A DNA stretch of 64,000 nt. Source: Cupriavidus yeoncheonensis (GTDB lineage: Bacteria; Pseudomonadota; Gammaproteobacteria; Burkholderiales; Burkholderiaceae). The stretch is taken from the NCBI RefSeq assembly GCF_905397275.1, contig NZ_CAJPUY010000004.1:62001-126000 (forward strand). The letters run 5' to 3'. The notes beneath the pieces were generated by a model. That model did no database searches. It was not told the origin of the DNA and worked only from the letters and a program-made list of their open reading frames with translations. How positions within the stretch are numbered: position 1 is the first letter of the stretch; every line of letters begins with the position of its first letter. Position numbers and translations under genes: made by a program. Below, in pieces: positions 56,360-64,000 of this stretch.

Positions 56360-56683
56360 TCAGGCAATGGCCGCCATGGCCTCCAGAATCGGCCCGGCAT
56401 CGACGGGCCTGACCAGGCGCGACACCTCCTGGCCGTCGCGCAGGAAGACCAGCGTGGGCCACAGCCTGACCCGGAACGAACGCCCCAGCGGGCGGCCGCT
56501 GCCGTCTTCCACCTTGATGTGCCGCACGTCCGGATACCTGGCAAAGGCCATTGCCAGCGCCGGCTGGGCGCGCTGGCAATGGCCGCACCAGCCGGTGCCG
56601 AACTCGAGCAGCGTGGGGCCTTGCAGGGCGTCGATTTCCGTTCGCGGGGGCGCGTCGGAAAGGTAATGATCCGTCATGGGCAT
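56360..56683 (-). CDS. Thioredoxin-like protein
   Basis: A 107-residue thioredoxin fold with active site GWCGHCQ (WCGHC, not the standard WCGPC), and the cis-Pro at LWPTLVF. GGAGGAG 8 bases before the ATG sets the start. No partner is evident nearby. Confidence 0.88.
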   Translation of the reverse strand: MPMTDHYLSDAPPRTEIDALQGPTLLEFGTGWCGHCQRAQPALAMAFARYPDVRHIKVEDGSGRPLGRSFRVRLWPTLVFLRDGQEVSRLVRPVDAGPILEAMAAIA

Positions 56684-56938
56684 CGCAGCGTCTCCTCCCG
56701 GAAGTGGGGGGTTATGTCTTTTTTATGTATGCGGCTTGCTGCCTGCTGCGAAGCAACAACCGTACCGGCGACGGAGTTTGCCATGCCGCCGGTCTTCAGG
56801 CCAGCGTCCTTGCCCCGGGGACCGCCCGAACGGCGCGGCCGATGCGCAATGCCAACATCGCCGGCATCCAGGTGTGCCGCTTCATGCATAAGGAAAGAGC
56901 AAATCGTTATTTCACACGCACATCATGCCCACCATATA

Positions 56939-56957
56939 GTTCGCGGCTCACGCGAAC
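56939..56957. promoter_or_regulatory. Palindrome upstream of the acyl-CoA synthetase gene
   Basis: GTTCGCG-N5-CGCGAAC, a perfect 7-bp inverted repeat 46 bp before the start at 57004. It lies in the 320-bp gap 56684-57003, in which no gene is seen. It is a plausible operator; the binding protein is unknown. Confidence 0.5.
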
Positions 56958-57003
56958 AAAACGGGCGCACAGGCACGATTGCCGTGGCCCCTGGAGCATT
57001 GAG

Positions 57004-58572
57004 TTGACTGACGGCCTTACCCTTGGCGACACCCTTTCCTGGCCCGCCCGCTACCTGCCCCGCAAGACCGCGCTGGTCACCGGCACCGGGGCGGCACGGC
57101 GCGCGTGGACCTATGCCGGCCTGGAGGCCGAAGTCAATCGCCACGCCAATGCCCTGCTCTCGATCGGCCTTGGCAAGGGCGACGTCGTAGCGGCCTTTCT
57201 CTACAACACGCCGGCCTTCGTCTTCACGCTGCTGGCCTGCGCCCGCATCGGCGCGGTGTTCAACCCGGTCAACTATCGCCTGGCCGCGCAGGAACTGGCC
57301 TACATCCTGAACGACGGCAAGGCCCGGGCGCTGGTGTTCGAGCAGGAAGTGGCGTCGGTGGCGGAAAAGGCCCTGGCGCAGGCTACCGGCACGCCGCTGC
57401 GGATCTATGCCGACGAAGGCGACGCGCCCTCGTTTGCCACGCACCACCTGGCCACGCTGGCCGCGGGCCAGCCCGCCACGGCACCGGACGTCATCGTGCA
57501 TGAGGAAGATCCATGCATCCTCATGTACACCAGCGGCACCACGGGGCGGCCCAAGGGTGTCGTGCACACGCACCGCAGCAAGCTGTTCCACAACGCGATG
57601 ATGCATCAGGCCATGGCTCTGGCGCGCGAGGACGTGGGCCTGTCGGTTGCCCCGCTCAACCATACCGCCGAGCTGCATACCAGCTTCCTGCCCCGGCTGC
57701 AGCTTGGCGCTACCCAGGTGCTGCAGCGGCGCTTTGACGCCGGCGAGGCCTGGGAACTGGTCGAGGCCGAGCGCGTCACGCATTTCTTCGCGGCGCCAAC
57801 CATGGTCGGCATGCTGCTGAACCATCCCGACGCGGAGCGGCGCGATCTCTCTTCGCTGCGGCTCGTGGAATATGGCGGCGCCTCGATGGCCCCGCACCTG
57901 ATCCGCGAATGGGATCGCAAGATCGGCGCAGGCCTGGTGCAGGTCTACGGCACCACCGAGATGGGCCCTTGCATGTCCGTGCTCTACCCGCACGAGCAAC
58001 TGAGCCACGCGGGCTCGGCAGGCCTGCCCTCGCTGGGCCATGACCTCGTGGTGGCCCGGCTGCGCGACGACGGCGAGCCGGCCGACCCGTCGCAGCCGTG
58101 CGCACCCGGCGAGGTGGGCGAAGTCCTGGTGCGCGGTCCGTGCATGATGCGCGGCTACCTGAACCGGCCCGACGCCAATGCGCGGGCGCTGGCCCACGGC
58201 TGGTACCACACCGGCGACCTGGGCAGCCTGGACCAGGACGGCTACCTCTGGATCCGCGACCGTATCGACTACATGATCAATTCGGGCGCCGAGAACGTGT
58301 ACCCGCGCGAGGTGGAAGACGCGCTGATCGAGCATCCCGCCGTGCTGGAGGTTGCGGTGCTGGGCGAATCCGATCCGACCTGGGGCCAGGCGGTCGGCGC
58401 CTATGTCGTCAGGCGACCGGAAGCGCAGGTCACCTCCGAACAGCTCGATGCGTTCCTGCTGCAGGGCGACCGGCTGGCCGCCTACAAACGGCCGCGTCGC
58501 TACCACTTCCTGGAGACGCTGCCCAAGACCACGAGCGGCAAGATCCAGAAGCACATGCTGCGCGCCGGCTGA
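57004..58572 (+). CDS. Acyl-CoA synthetase (AMP-forming)
   Basis: A 522-residue adenylating enzyme. Motifs are the P-loop-like YTSGTTGRPKGVVHTH, YGTTEMG, the hinge WYHTGDLG followed by DRIDYMINSGAENVYPREVE, and the C-terminal Lys in PKTTSGKIQK. It forms acyl-CoA from a free acid, CoA and ATP. The start is taken as TTG at 57004 with GGAG about 7 bases upstream; no ATG in frame lies near the conserved N-terminus, and the long frame from 56551 overlaps the thioredoxin gene. Confidence 0.88.
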   Translation: MTDGLTLGDTLSWPARYLPRKTALVTGTGAARRAWTYAGLEAEVNRHANALLSIGLGKGDVVAAFLYNTPAFVFTLLACARIGAVFNPVNYRLAAQELAYILNDGKARALVFEQEVASVAEKALAQATGTPLRIYADEGDAPSFATHHLATLAAGQPATAPDVIVHEEDPCILMYTSGTTGRPKGVVHTHRSKLFHNAMMHQAMALAREDVGLSVAPLNHTAELHTSFLPRLQLGATQVLQRRFDAGEAWELVEAERVTHFFAAPTMVGMLLNHPDAERRDLSSLRLVEYGGASMAPHLIREWDRKIGAGLVQVYGTTEMGPCMSVLYPHEQLSHAGSAGLPSLGHDLVVARLRDDGEPADPSQPCAPGEVGEVLVRGPCMMRGYLNRPDANARALAHGWYHTGDLGSLDQDGYLWIRDRIDYMINSGAENVYPREVEDALIEHPAVLEVAVLGESDPTWGQAVGAYVVRRPEAQVTSEQLDAFLLQGDRLAAYKRPRRYHFLETLPKTTSGKIQKHMLRAG

Positions 58573-58682
58573 CGGCGGCGCGGCAGTTCCCTGAAGGCTG
58601 CCCGGGCGACCGGGCGAGAATCGAACAAACCCGCACCATCGAGCAAACCCGCACCGCACGAGGGGTCATGCAGACCGCGCTC

Positions 58683-58728
58683 ATATATCGTATAGTAGCG
58701 ATATACATTTTGCTGCTTCCCGATATAT
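58683..58728 (+). promoter_or_regulatory. Three operator half-sites at the ArsR gene
   Basis: ATATATCG (58683-58690) and CGATATAC (58699-58706) form an inverted repeat with 8-base spacing; a third CGATATAT (58721-58728) overlaps the ATG at 58727. This is where a self-regulating ArsR repressor would bind. Confidence 0.6.
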
Positions 58729-59080
58729 GGTTCGTGACTCACCGAAACAACGTGCACCGGACGTCGCCCCCGGCAAACCCGTGATCGACGTGGATGCCAT
58801 CCACAAGGCCCTGGCCAATCCCGTGCGGCGGAACATCCTCGCCTGGCTGCGAACGCCGGAGATGTACTTCGCCGCGCAGGAGCACCCGCTCGACATGGGC
58901 GTATGTGCGGGGCTGATCGACGCGCACTGCGGGTTGTCGCAATCGACGGTCTCGGCGCACCTCGCGACGCTGCAGCGCGCCGGGCTGATCCGTGCCCGGC
59001 GCATCGGCCAATGGATCTTCTTCAAGCGTGACGAAGAGACGATCCAGGCTTTCCTCGACCATATCCATCAGGACCTCTGA
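58727..59080 (+). CDS. ArsR-family winged-helix regulator
   Basis: A 117-residue ArsR-type regulator with winged helix ALANPVRRNILAWLRTPE, and QSTVSAHLATLQRAGLIRARRIGQWIFFKRDE. Two cysteines in GVCAGLIDAHCGLSQ, just before the recognition helix, could react with electrophiles. It precedes an alkene reductase gene by 83 bp, a pairing that suggests that it represses the reductase until electrophilic substrates appear. No strong ribosome site precedes the ATG, which itself lies in the operator. Confidence 0.88.
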   Translation: MVRDSPKQRAPDVAPGKPVIDVDAIHKALANPVRRNILAWLRTPEMYFAAQEHPLDMGVCAGLIDAHCGLSQSTVSAHLATLQRAGLIRARRIGQWIFFKRDEETIQAFLDHIHQDL

Positions 59081-59163
59081 TTCGTACCGGCCTGGCGCTT
59101 GCCGCGTCTTGCCATCGCACTGACCCGTGCGTTTTTTCCCTTCAATACGAAAATCCAGACCTC

Positions 59164-60219
59164 ATGCCTACTCTCTTTGATCCCATCCGCATCGGCGACC
59201 TCGACCTCCCCAACCGCGTCATCATGGCGCCGCTGACGCGTTCGCGCGCCATCGGCGGCCAGCGCGTGCCGAACGCACTGATGACCGAGTACTACGTACA
59301 GCGCGCATCGGCGGGCCTGATCATTTCCGAAGCCACCGCGGTGACGCCGCAAGGCGTGGGCTATGCCGACACGCCGGGCATCTGGACCGACGAGCAGGTC
59401 GCGGGCTGGAAGCAGGTGACCGACGCCGTCCACGCCGCAGGGGGCCGCATCTTCCTGCAGCTCTGGCACGTCGGCCGGATCTCCGACCCCATCTTCCTGG
59501 ACGGCGAACTGCCGGTGGCGCCGAGCGCCATCGCGGCAAGCGGCCATGTGAGCCTGGTGCGCCCGCAGCGCGCCTACGTCACGCCGCGCGCGCTCGAAAC
59601 CGACGAAATCGCCAGCGTGGTCGCGGCCTACCGCCACGGTGCCGAGAACGCCAAGAAGGCGGGCTTCGACGGCGTCGAGGTCCATGGCGCCAACGGCTAC
59701 CTGCTTGACCAGTTCCTGCAGGATTCCACCAACAAGCGCACGGACGCCTACGGCGGCCCGATCGAGAACCGTGCGCGGCTGTTGCTGGAAGTCACCGACG
59801 CCTGCATCGATGTGTGGGGCGCCAACCGTGTCGGCGTGCACCTCTCACCGCGCGGCGACGTGCATTCGATGGGCGATTCCGACCTGGCCGCGACGTTCGG
59901 CTACGTCGCGCGCGAACTGGGCAAGCGCGGCATCGCGTTCATCTGCTCGCGCGAGGCGCTGGGCGACAATCGCCTCGGTCCGGCACTGAAGGCAGCGTTC
60001 GGCGGCGTCTATATCGCCAACGAAAAGATGACCAAGCACACCGCGGAACGCGTGCTGGCCACCGGCGAAGCCGATGCCGTCGCGTTCGGGCAGCTGTTCA
60101 TCGCCAACCCGGACCTGCCGCGCCGCCTCAAGCTCGACGCATCGCTCAACGCGCCGCGGCCCGAGACGTTCTATCACCCGGGCGCGGAAGGCTATACGGA
60201 TTACCCGGCGCTTGCCTGA
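59164..60219 (+). CDS. Old yellow enzyme-family alkene reductase
   Basis: A 351-residue FMN-dependent ene-reductase. Catalytic and FMN-binding motifs include the His-Asn pair region VHGANGYLLDQFLQDSTNKRTD, LPNRVIMAPLTRSRA and VAFGQLFIANPDLPRRL. It reduces activated C=C bonds in alpha,beta-unsaturated carbonyls, nitro-alkenes or N-ethylmaleimide, with NAD(P)H. It is the likely target of the adjacent ArsR regulator. Confidence 0.94.
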   Translation: MPTLFDPIRIGDLDLPNRVIMAPLTRSRAIGGQRVPNALMTEYYVQRASAGLIISEATAVTPQGVGYADTPGIWTDEQVAGWKQVTDAVHAAGGRIFLQLWHVGRISDPIFLDGELPVAPSAIAASGHVSLVRPQRAYVTPRALETDEIASVVAAYRHGAENAKKAGFDGVEVHGANGYLLDQFLQDSTNKRTDAYGGPIENRARLLLEVTDACIDVWGANRVGVHLSPRGDVHSMGDSDLAATFGYVARELGKRGIAFICSREALGDNRLGPALKAAFGGVYIANEKMTKHTAERVLATGEADAVAFGQLFIANPDLPRRLKLDASLNAPRPETFYHPGAEGYTDYPALA

Positions 60220-60324
60220 CGGTACCGGCACGGTCGGTTGCCGCAATCCCTGGGGCGGCCGCCAGCCACGCCCACCGGGCCTGATCTGGCCGGCCGCTCG
60301 GGGGCCCGGCCGAGGGGATCCGCG

Positions 60325-61473
60325 CTAGTTCGCCTCCGCGAAATGGAAGGTCCCCTTGCCGCGCGCCTTTGCCATATACAACGCCCTGTCCGCGATGCCC
60401 AGCATGGCATCGGCGGTGTGTCCATCCGGTCGGATATGGGCAATGCCGACACTCACGCCAACCGTGACCTCCGCTCCGTTTGACAGCCGGTATGGCGCAC
60501 TGATGTCGCGCAGGAGCTGATCGGCCAGCAAGCGGACACTGTCTCGCTGTTCATCGCTCAGCACGATCACGAATTCATCGCCGCCGATCCGTGCCACGCA
60601 CGCGCCGGCGGGTACGTTGGCGCGCATGCGCTCCGCGACGTGCTGGAGCAGCTCGTCGCCACCACCATGGCCGTGGATGTCGTTGACCTGCTTGAAGCCA
60701 TCGAGATCCAGGTAAAAGAGCGCCAGCCTCCGCAACGCTTGGTCCTTGCTTTCCCCGCTGCGCCGGATTTCGGTCAACAGGCTCGCCCGGTTGAGCAGCC
60801 CGGTCAGCGAATCGTGCCGGGCACGATGCGCGCTCTCCTGTTCCGACTCCATCGTGGCCACCAGCATGGCATTCATGCGAAACGACGCGCTGGTCATGCT
60901 GACTACGTAGACGGGCAACTGGACGAGCGTCAGCAGGAACAGCGGCTCGCCCGCGACGATGGCGCCGAGACAGCAAGGCCCAAGCGCCAGCAGAATCATC
61001 AGGCCCGTCATCCTTGGCGCACCGAAATTCCGGAAGCAGATGCCGCCGATCATGGCCGCCGACGACAGGCAGGCCAGCGCGGCCGCCAGCCAGTCGCCGC
61101 TGGTAATGCTGAGGAAGGTTCCCAGCCCCACGCTGAATGCCCAGACCAGACTGAGCAGCACATGCAAATCGGTGTGGGTCGGCAAGCCGGCCAGCGCTCG
61201 TCGTTTTGCGGAAGTCAGGACACCGACGCGCGCGACGCAGATCATGCATTCCAGCGCCAGCCAGAAAAAGAACTGCTTGCGCGGCAGATGCCAGGTGATC
61301 AGCGCCGCCACCAGCAGCGTATTGATGACGCCGCCGATAAAGATGGACATGGTGCCGAACAGGCTGCCCACCAATGCATGCCGGATATCCGAAGAAACCT
61401 GCCTTCCGGGGTCCACCAGCCATTTCATCGGCTGCCAGCGCGGTAGCGTGAATACCCCTGTCGAATCCGGCAT
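60325..61473 (-). CDS. Membrane GGDEF diguanylate cyclase
   Basis: A 382-residue protein with about six membrane helices (residues 35-205) and a cytosolic GGDEF domain carrying an intact ARIGGDEFVI. No RxxD inhibitory site is seen just upstream of GGDEF. It should make cyclic-di-GMP, balancing the HD-GYP phosphodiesterase at 55007. Confidence 0.93.
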   Translation of the reverse strand: MPDSTGVFTLPRWQPMKWLVDPGRQVSSDIRHALVGSLFGTMSIFIGGVINTLLVAALITWHLPRKQFFFWLALECMICVARVGVLTSAKRRALAGLPTHTDLHVLLSLVWAFSVGLGTFLSITSGDWLAAALACLSSAAMIGGICFRNFGAPRMTGLMILLALGPCCLGAIVAGEPLFLLTLVQLPVYVVSMTSASFRMNAMLVATMESEQESAHRARHDSLTGLLNRASLLTEIRRSGESKDQALRRLALFYLDLDGFKQVNDIHGHGGGDELLQHVAERMRANVPAGACVARIGGDEFVIVLSDEQRDSVRLLADQLLRDISAPYRLSNGAEVTVGVSVGIAHIRPDGHTADAMLGIADRALYMAKARGKGTFHFAEAN

Positions 61474-61560
61474 AAAGCGGTGCCCCTGGTTGCGTTGGCC
61501 GTGATTGTGCCAGACGCGTTGTTTGCTCCGGCGACGGCGCCGGCGACGGACCCCGCGGCC

Positions 61561-62574
61561 CTAGAACTCGTTCTCGCTGATTTCCTGGGTCCGTGCATTG
61601 CCGCTGCGCGCGGTATTCAGGGTGAGCGACATCCGGCTGTATCGCGTGCCATTGCCTTCGGCGATTTCTTCCAGTTCGAATGGCTCCGACCTGGAGATTT
61701 TCCCTGTATCCAGGTCCATAAAGCGAACATCAAAGTTGCCTGAAGCAATATTGGAAAACTCGAAGGAAGCGCCAGCCTTGATCAGCGCGAAGCGCACCGG
61801 GACCGGGCCGCCGCCTTCCAGCGAGAACACCTTGAGGAAGACGTCGGACGGGTTGCGCGAGTTATCGACGGTCAGCGACGACAATCCCCCCGTCTTGCGG
61901 ATGGGATAACCGGGAACGTAGCTGGACCATGCCGGCCAGGACTGGCCGTTCGGGGCCGCGGGCTGGCGTGCGTAGCGAGGCTGCGCTTCAGGCAACTTTC
62001 CCGGCGTCGCGGAAACCGTGCGCGGCTCTGCAGGCGTTGCCGGCACGGTCACGGCCGAAGGCATCCACGCCGCGGGCTGCCGGGAAGCCTCGGCTGGCGT
62101 GCGCGGGGTCGGATTGATCAGGTAGATCGCTACCCCCGCAACCACCAGCACGAACAGCGTCTTTGAAACCGTGCGGTTGCCGCGCGGCTTTGCCGTCCCC
62201 CCGGAAGGCGCCGATGCCCGGCCTGCTGACGAAGCCCCGCGAGAGGCCTGGCGCGCCGCCGACCCCGTCCTGGATGCCGGGGCCGTGGATGCGCCAGCGG
62301 CTGTCGAAGCCGGCCTGGCTCGCTGCGCGGCATTGACGGACGCTGCCGCTTTTGCCTGTTCCTGCGCCAGGATCCAGGCATCATGCTGGGCGCGCTTGGC
62401 GGGGTCCATCAGGACCTCGTAAGCCGAGTTGATAATCGTCATGACCCGGTGGGCCTCGGAAGAATCCCGGTTCCGGTCCGGATGGTGCTTTTGACTTAAT
62501 GCCTTGTATGCCGCCCGAATAACCTCAGGCGGGGCGTCACGAGAAATCTTCAGATTATCGTAATGGGTATGCAT
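61561..62574 (-). CDS. J-domain membrane protein
   Basis: A 337-residue protein. The N-terminal J domain has the HPD motif (KHHPDRNRD), followed by a low-complexity Ala/Ser/Arg-rich stretch, a single membrane helix (about residues 138-152, LFVLVVAGVAIYLI), a proline-rich linker and a C-terminal beta-rich domain. The J domain should recruit DnaK on the cytosolic side. The C-terminal part is unrecognised. Confidence 0.88.
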   Translation of the reverse strand: MHTHYDNLKISRDAPPEVIRAAYKALSQKHHPDRNRDSSEAHRVMTIINSAYEVLMDPAKRAQHDAWILAQEQAKAAASVNAAQRARPASTAAGASTAPASRTGSAARQASRGASSAGRASAPSGGTAKPRGNRTVSKTLFVLVVAGVAIYLINPTPRTPAEASRQPAAWMPSAVTVPATPAEPRTVSATPGKLPEAQPRYARQPAAPNGQSWPAWSSYVPGYPIRKTGGLSSLTVDNSRNPSDVFLKVFSLEGGGPVPVRFALIKAGASFEFSNIASGNFDVRFMDLDTGKISRSEPFELEEIAEGNGTRYSRMSLTLNTARSGNARTQEISENEF

Positions 62575-62755
62575 TCTCGCGGCCGGCGCATAAAGGTCGG
62601 CGTCGATTTTACCGCCGGCGCAGTAACAAGGGAATCTCGCTTTCCCCGCATGGAAATACCGGAAACTTGCCTGGCCAAAGTTAATTGACCGTCACGTCTG
62701 CCAGTTGCCAAAAGAGGACACTCCGGGGCGTCCCTTGTGCCACATGCTCGTCACT

Positions 62756-62850
62756 TACTTGCAATACAGGTAGATCAAGAATATTCGCACTGCAGGTAAT
62801 TCACTTTTACTTGAAATGCAGCTAAACTTCTTTTACCCGAATAGCAGGTA
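62756..62850 (+). promoter_or_regulatory. Four HipB operator-like repeats with 26-bp period
   Basis: TAC-Y-TG-N5-CAG-G-TA-type sites begin at 62756, 62782, 62808 and 62834: TACTTG-N5-CAGGTA, TATTCG-N5-CAGGTA, TACTTG-N5-CAGCTA and TACCCG-N5-CAGGTA. They are exactly 26 bp apart and end seven bases before the hipB ATG. They are probable autoregulatory operators of the antitoxin. Confidence 0.8.
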
Positions 62851-62856
62851 TCGCAT

Positions 62857-63105
62857 ATGATGCAAGTGCTTTCAACACCATCTCAGCTAGGCCAGATCTT
62901 GCGTTCAGCCCGCCGGGCGAAGAAGCTCACGCAAGGCCAGGCCGCCACCAGACTGGGGCTGAGCCAGAGCCGCCTGTCCGCCCTGGAGATCGAGCCCAAA
63001 GCGATCTCGGCGGAACAACTGCTGGCTTTGGTAAGCCTTTACGGGCTGGAAGTCATCATCCAGTCAAAGGGCCCTGCCCCGGCATCCGAAGAAACGGAGT
63101 GGTAA
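62857..63105 (+). CDS. hipB: HipB-like antitoxin
   Basis: An 82-residue Cro/C1-type helix-turn-helix protein (LGQILRSARRAKKLTQGQAATRLGLSQSRLSALEIEPKAISAEQLLALVSLYGLEVIIQSK). It neutralises HipA and represses its own operon. A second ATG at 62860 is an alternative. It precedes hipA by five bases. Confidence 0.92.
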   Translation: MMQVLSTPSQLGQILRSARRAKKLTQGQAATRLGLSQSRLSALEIEPKAISAEQLLALVSLYGLEVIIQSKGPAPASEETEW

Positions 63106-63110
63106 CCAAC

Positions 63111-64000
63111 GTGGGAAGAAAATCGCACACCCGGGCGTTGTCAGTCTGGGCCAATGGTCTTCGGGTTGGCATCTGGCGCATCCCGCCACACAGTCCAATG
63201 GAACTCCAGTATGACAAAGACTGGATGGGATCTGCCGCGGGCCGTCCCCTGTCCCTGTCACTACCGTTCGGCGTTGATGACTCTCCCCTCAAGGGAGCCC
63301 GGGTCCGAAACTACTTTGACAATCTCCTGCCAGATAACGACAACATCCGCAGGCGGCTCGCCACCAGGTATCGAACCGATTCCACCGACGCCTTCGACCT
63401 GCTGGAAGCAATTGGACGCGATTGCGTCGGCGCCGTCCAGCTTCTCAGGGAAGACGAGGCGCCTCAACATGTCGACCGGATTGATGGCACCCCGCTCTCG
63501 GACGCCGACATCGAAAAACTGCTTGAGAATACGGTTACCACAACGGGGCCTGGAACAGTAAAGGAGGATGAGGATTTCCGCATCTCCATTGCGGGCGCCC
63601 AGGAAAAGACCGCCCTGCTCCACCACGACGGGAAGTGGCTGCTTCCGCATGGCGCAACGCCTACCACGCATATTCTGAAGCTGCCGCTCGGGCTGGTTGG
63701 CAACCGCAAGGCGGACCTGACGACCTCGGTAGAGAACGAATGGCTTTGCATGCAACTCGTCAAGGCGTTCGGACTCCCGGTGCCCGACTGCGAGATACTG
63801 ACCTTCGGCAAGCAGAAGGTGCTTGCCGTCAAGCGATTCGACCGGCAGCTACATCGCAGCGGCAACTGGATCATGCGTTTGCCGCAGGAAGACTTTTGCC
63901 AGGCCCTCGGCGTGCCTCCCCATCTGAAATACGAAGCAGAAGGCGGCCCCGGGATGGTCGACATTGCGGGAATTCTCCGGCAATCGCAGACGCCCGAACA
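63111..64000 (+). CDS. hipA: HipA-like serine/threonine kinase toxin, 3' part outside window
   Basis: The frame runs from a GTG at 63111 to the window edge, giving 296 residues of a protein that is usually about 430-440 long. It has the HipA N-terminal subdomain (LSLPF..YFDNLLPDND) and the ATP-loop motif SIAGAQEKTALL with the autophosphorylation serine at residue 159. The region ENEWLCMQLVKAFGLPVPDCEI and VKRFDRQ follow. HipA phosphorylates glutamyl-tRNA synthetase in E. coli, causing growth arrest. The start has only a distant CGGAG box, but coupling to hipB makes it plausible. Confidence 0.92.
   Translation, partial: MGRKSHTRALSVWANGLRVGIWRIPPHSPMELQYDKDWMGSAAGRPLSLSLPFGVDDSPLKGARVRNYFDNLLPDNDNIRRRLATRYRTDSTDAFDLLEAIGRDCVGAVQLLREDEAPQHVDRIDGTPLSDADIEKLLENTVTTTGPGTVKEDEDFRISIAGAQEKTALLHHDGKWLLPHGATPTTHILKLPLGLVGNRKADLTTSVENEWLCMQLVKAFGLPVPDCEILTFGKQKVLAVKRFDRQLHRSGNWIMRLPQEDFCQALGVPPHLKYEAEGGPGMVDIAGILRQSQTPE

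Noticed and set aside
56551..57003. N-terminal extension of the acyl-CoA synthetase
   Set aside because: It overlaps the thioredoxin gene and has no similarity to the family; the TTG at 57004 begins at the conserved N-terminus.

Overview
The window is GC-rich, densely coded chromosomal DNA from a betaproteobacterium of the Burkholderiaceae, most likely Cupriavidus or a close relative. This rests on gene content: a Bug/TctC-type binding protein beside a CaiB-type CoA-transferase, a DUF4148 protein, a pentapeptide MXKDX-repeat protein, NodT/OprM-type efflux operons, many LysR regulators and frequent ATGA gene overlaps. The genus is an inference. No rRNA, tRNA, CRISPR array, transposase or phage gene was recognised.

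Layout. 1-1.3 kb: tail of a hybrid histidine kinase and a DUF1801 gene. 1.4-9.7 kb: two near-identical arrays of three small genes, encoding six 86-residue peptides with an N-terminal leader ending in Arg-Gly-Gly. Each array is preceded by the same sigma-54-type promoter and a pair of TGTCTG-N7-CAGACA palindromes. The upstream blocks are offset by exactly 7100 bp, and the arrays flank an acyl-CoA catabolic operon with its LysR regulator. 10-15.7 kb: a cyanide-insensitive-type bd oxidase (cioA, cioB, DUF2474) running into a FUSC/DUF1656/HlyD exporter. 15.8-22.7 kb: moaA, a MocR regulator with a small winged-helix protein, fdhD, psiE and an FdhF/YdeP-like molybdoenzyme. 23-30.2 kb: small genes and a complete RND efflux operon. 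30.3-32.3 kb: a cupin, 6-phosphogluconolactonase and an exported protein of unknown function. 32.3-35.6 kb: a SigF/NrsF-type ECF sigma system divergent from an MXKDX / cytochrome b561 / sulfite-oxidase-fold operon. 35.7-41.5 kb: a second FUSC exporter with its own outer-membrane factor and LysR regulator. 41.6-49.6 kb: a tryptophan tryptophylquinone (TTQ) amine dehydrogenase operon with two c-type cytochromes, an aldehyde dehydrogenase, an amidase and an AraC regulator. 50-56.7 kb: two small exported proteins, a VOC protein, a five-domain hybrid kinase with an HD-GYP response regulator, and a thioredoxin. 57-62.6 kb: an acyl-CoA synthetase, an ArsR/alkene reductase pair, a diguanylate cyclase and a J-domain membrane protein. 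62.8-64 kb: hipB and the start of hipA behind four operator-like repeats.

How the parts work together. The amine operon should oxidise a primary amine in the periplasm, pass electrons to cytochromes c, and hand the aldehyde to the dehydrogenase. The sigma/anti-sigma pair probably controls the divergent molybdoenzyme operon, because the same two-block promoter motif occurs on both sides of the shared intergenic region. The least explained element is the duplicated RGG-leader peptide array: no transporter, peptidase or modification enzyme for it is in the window, and its regulatory region is better conserved than its surroundings.
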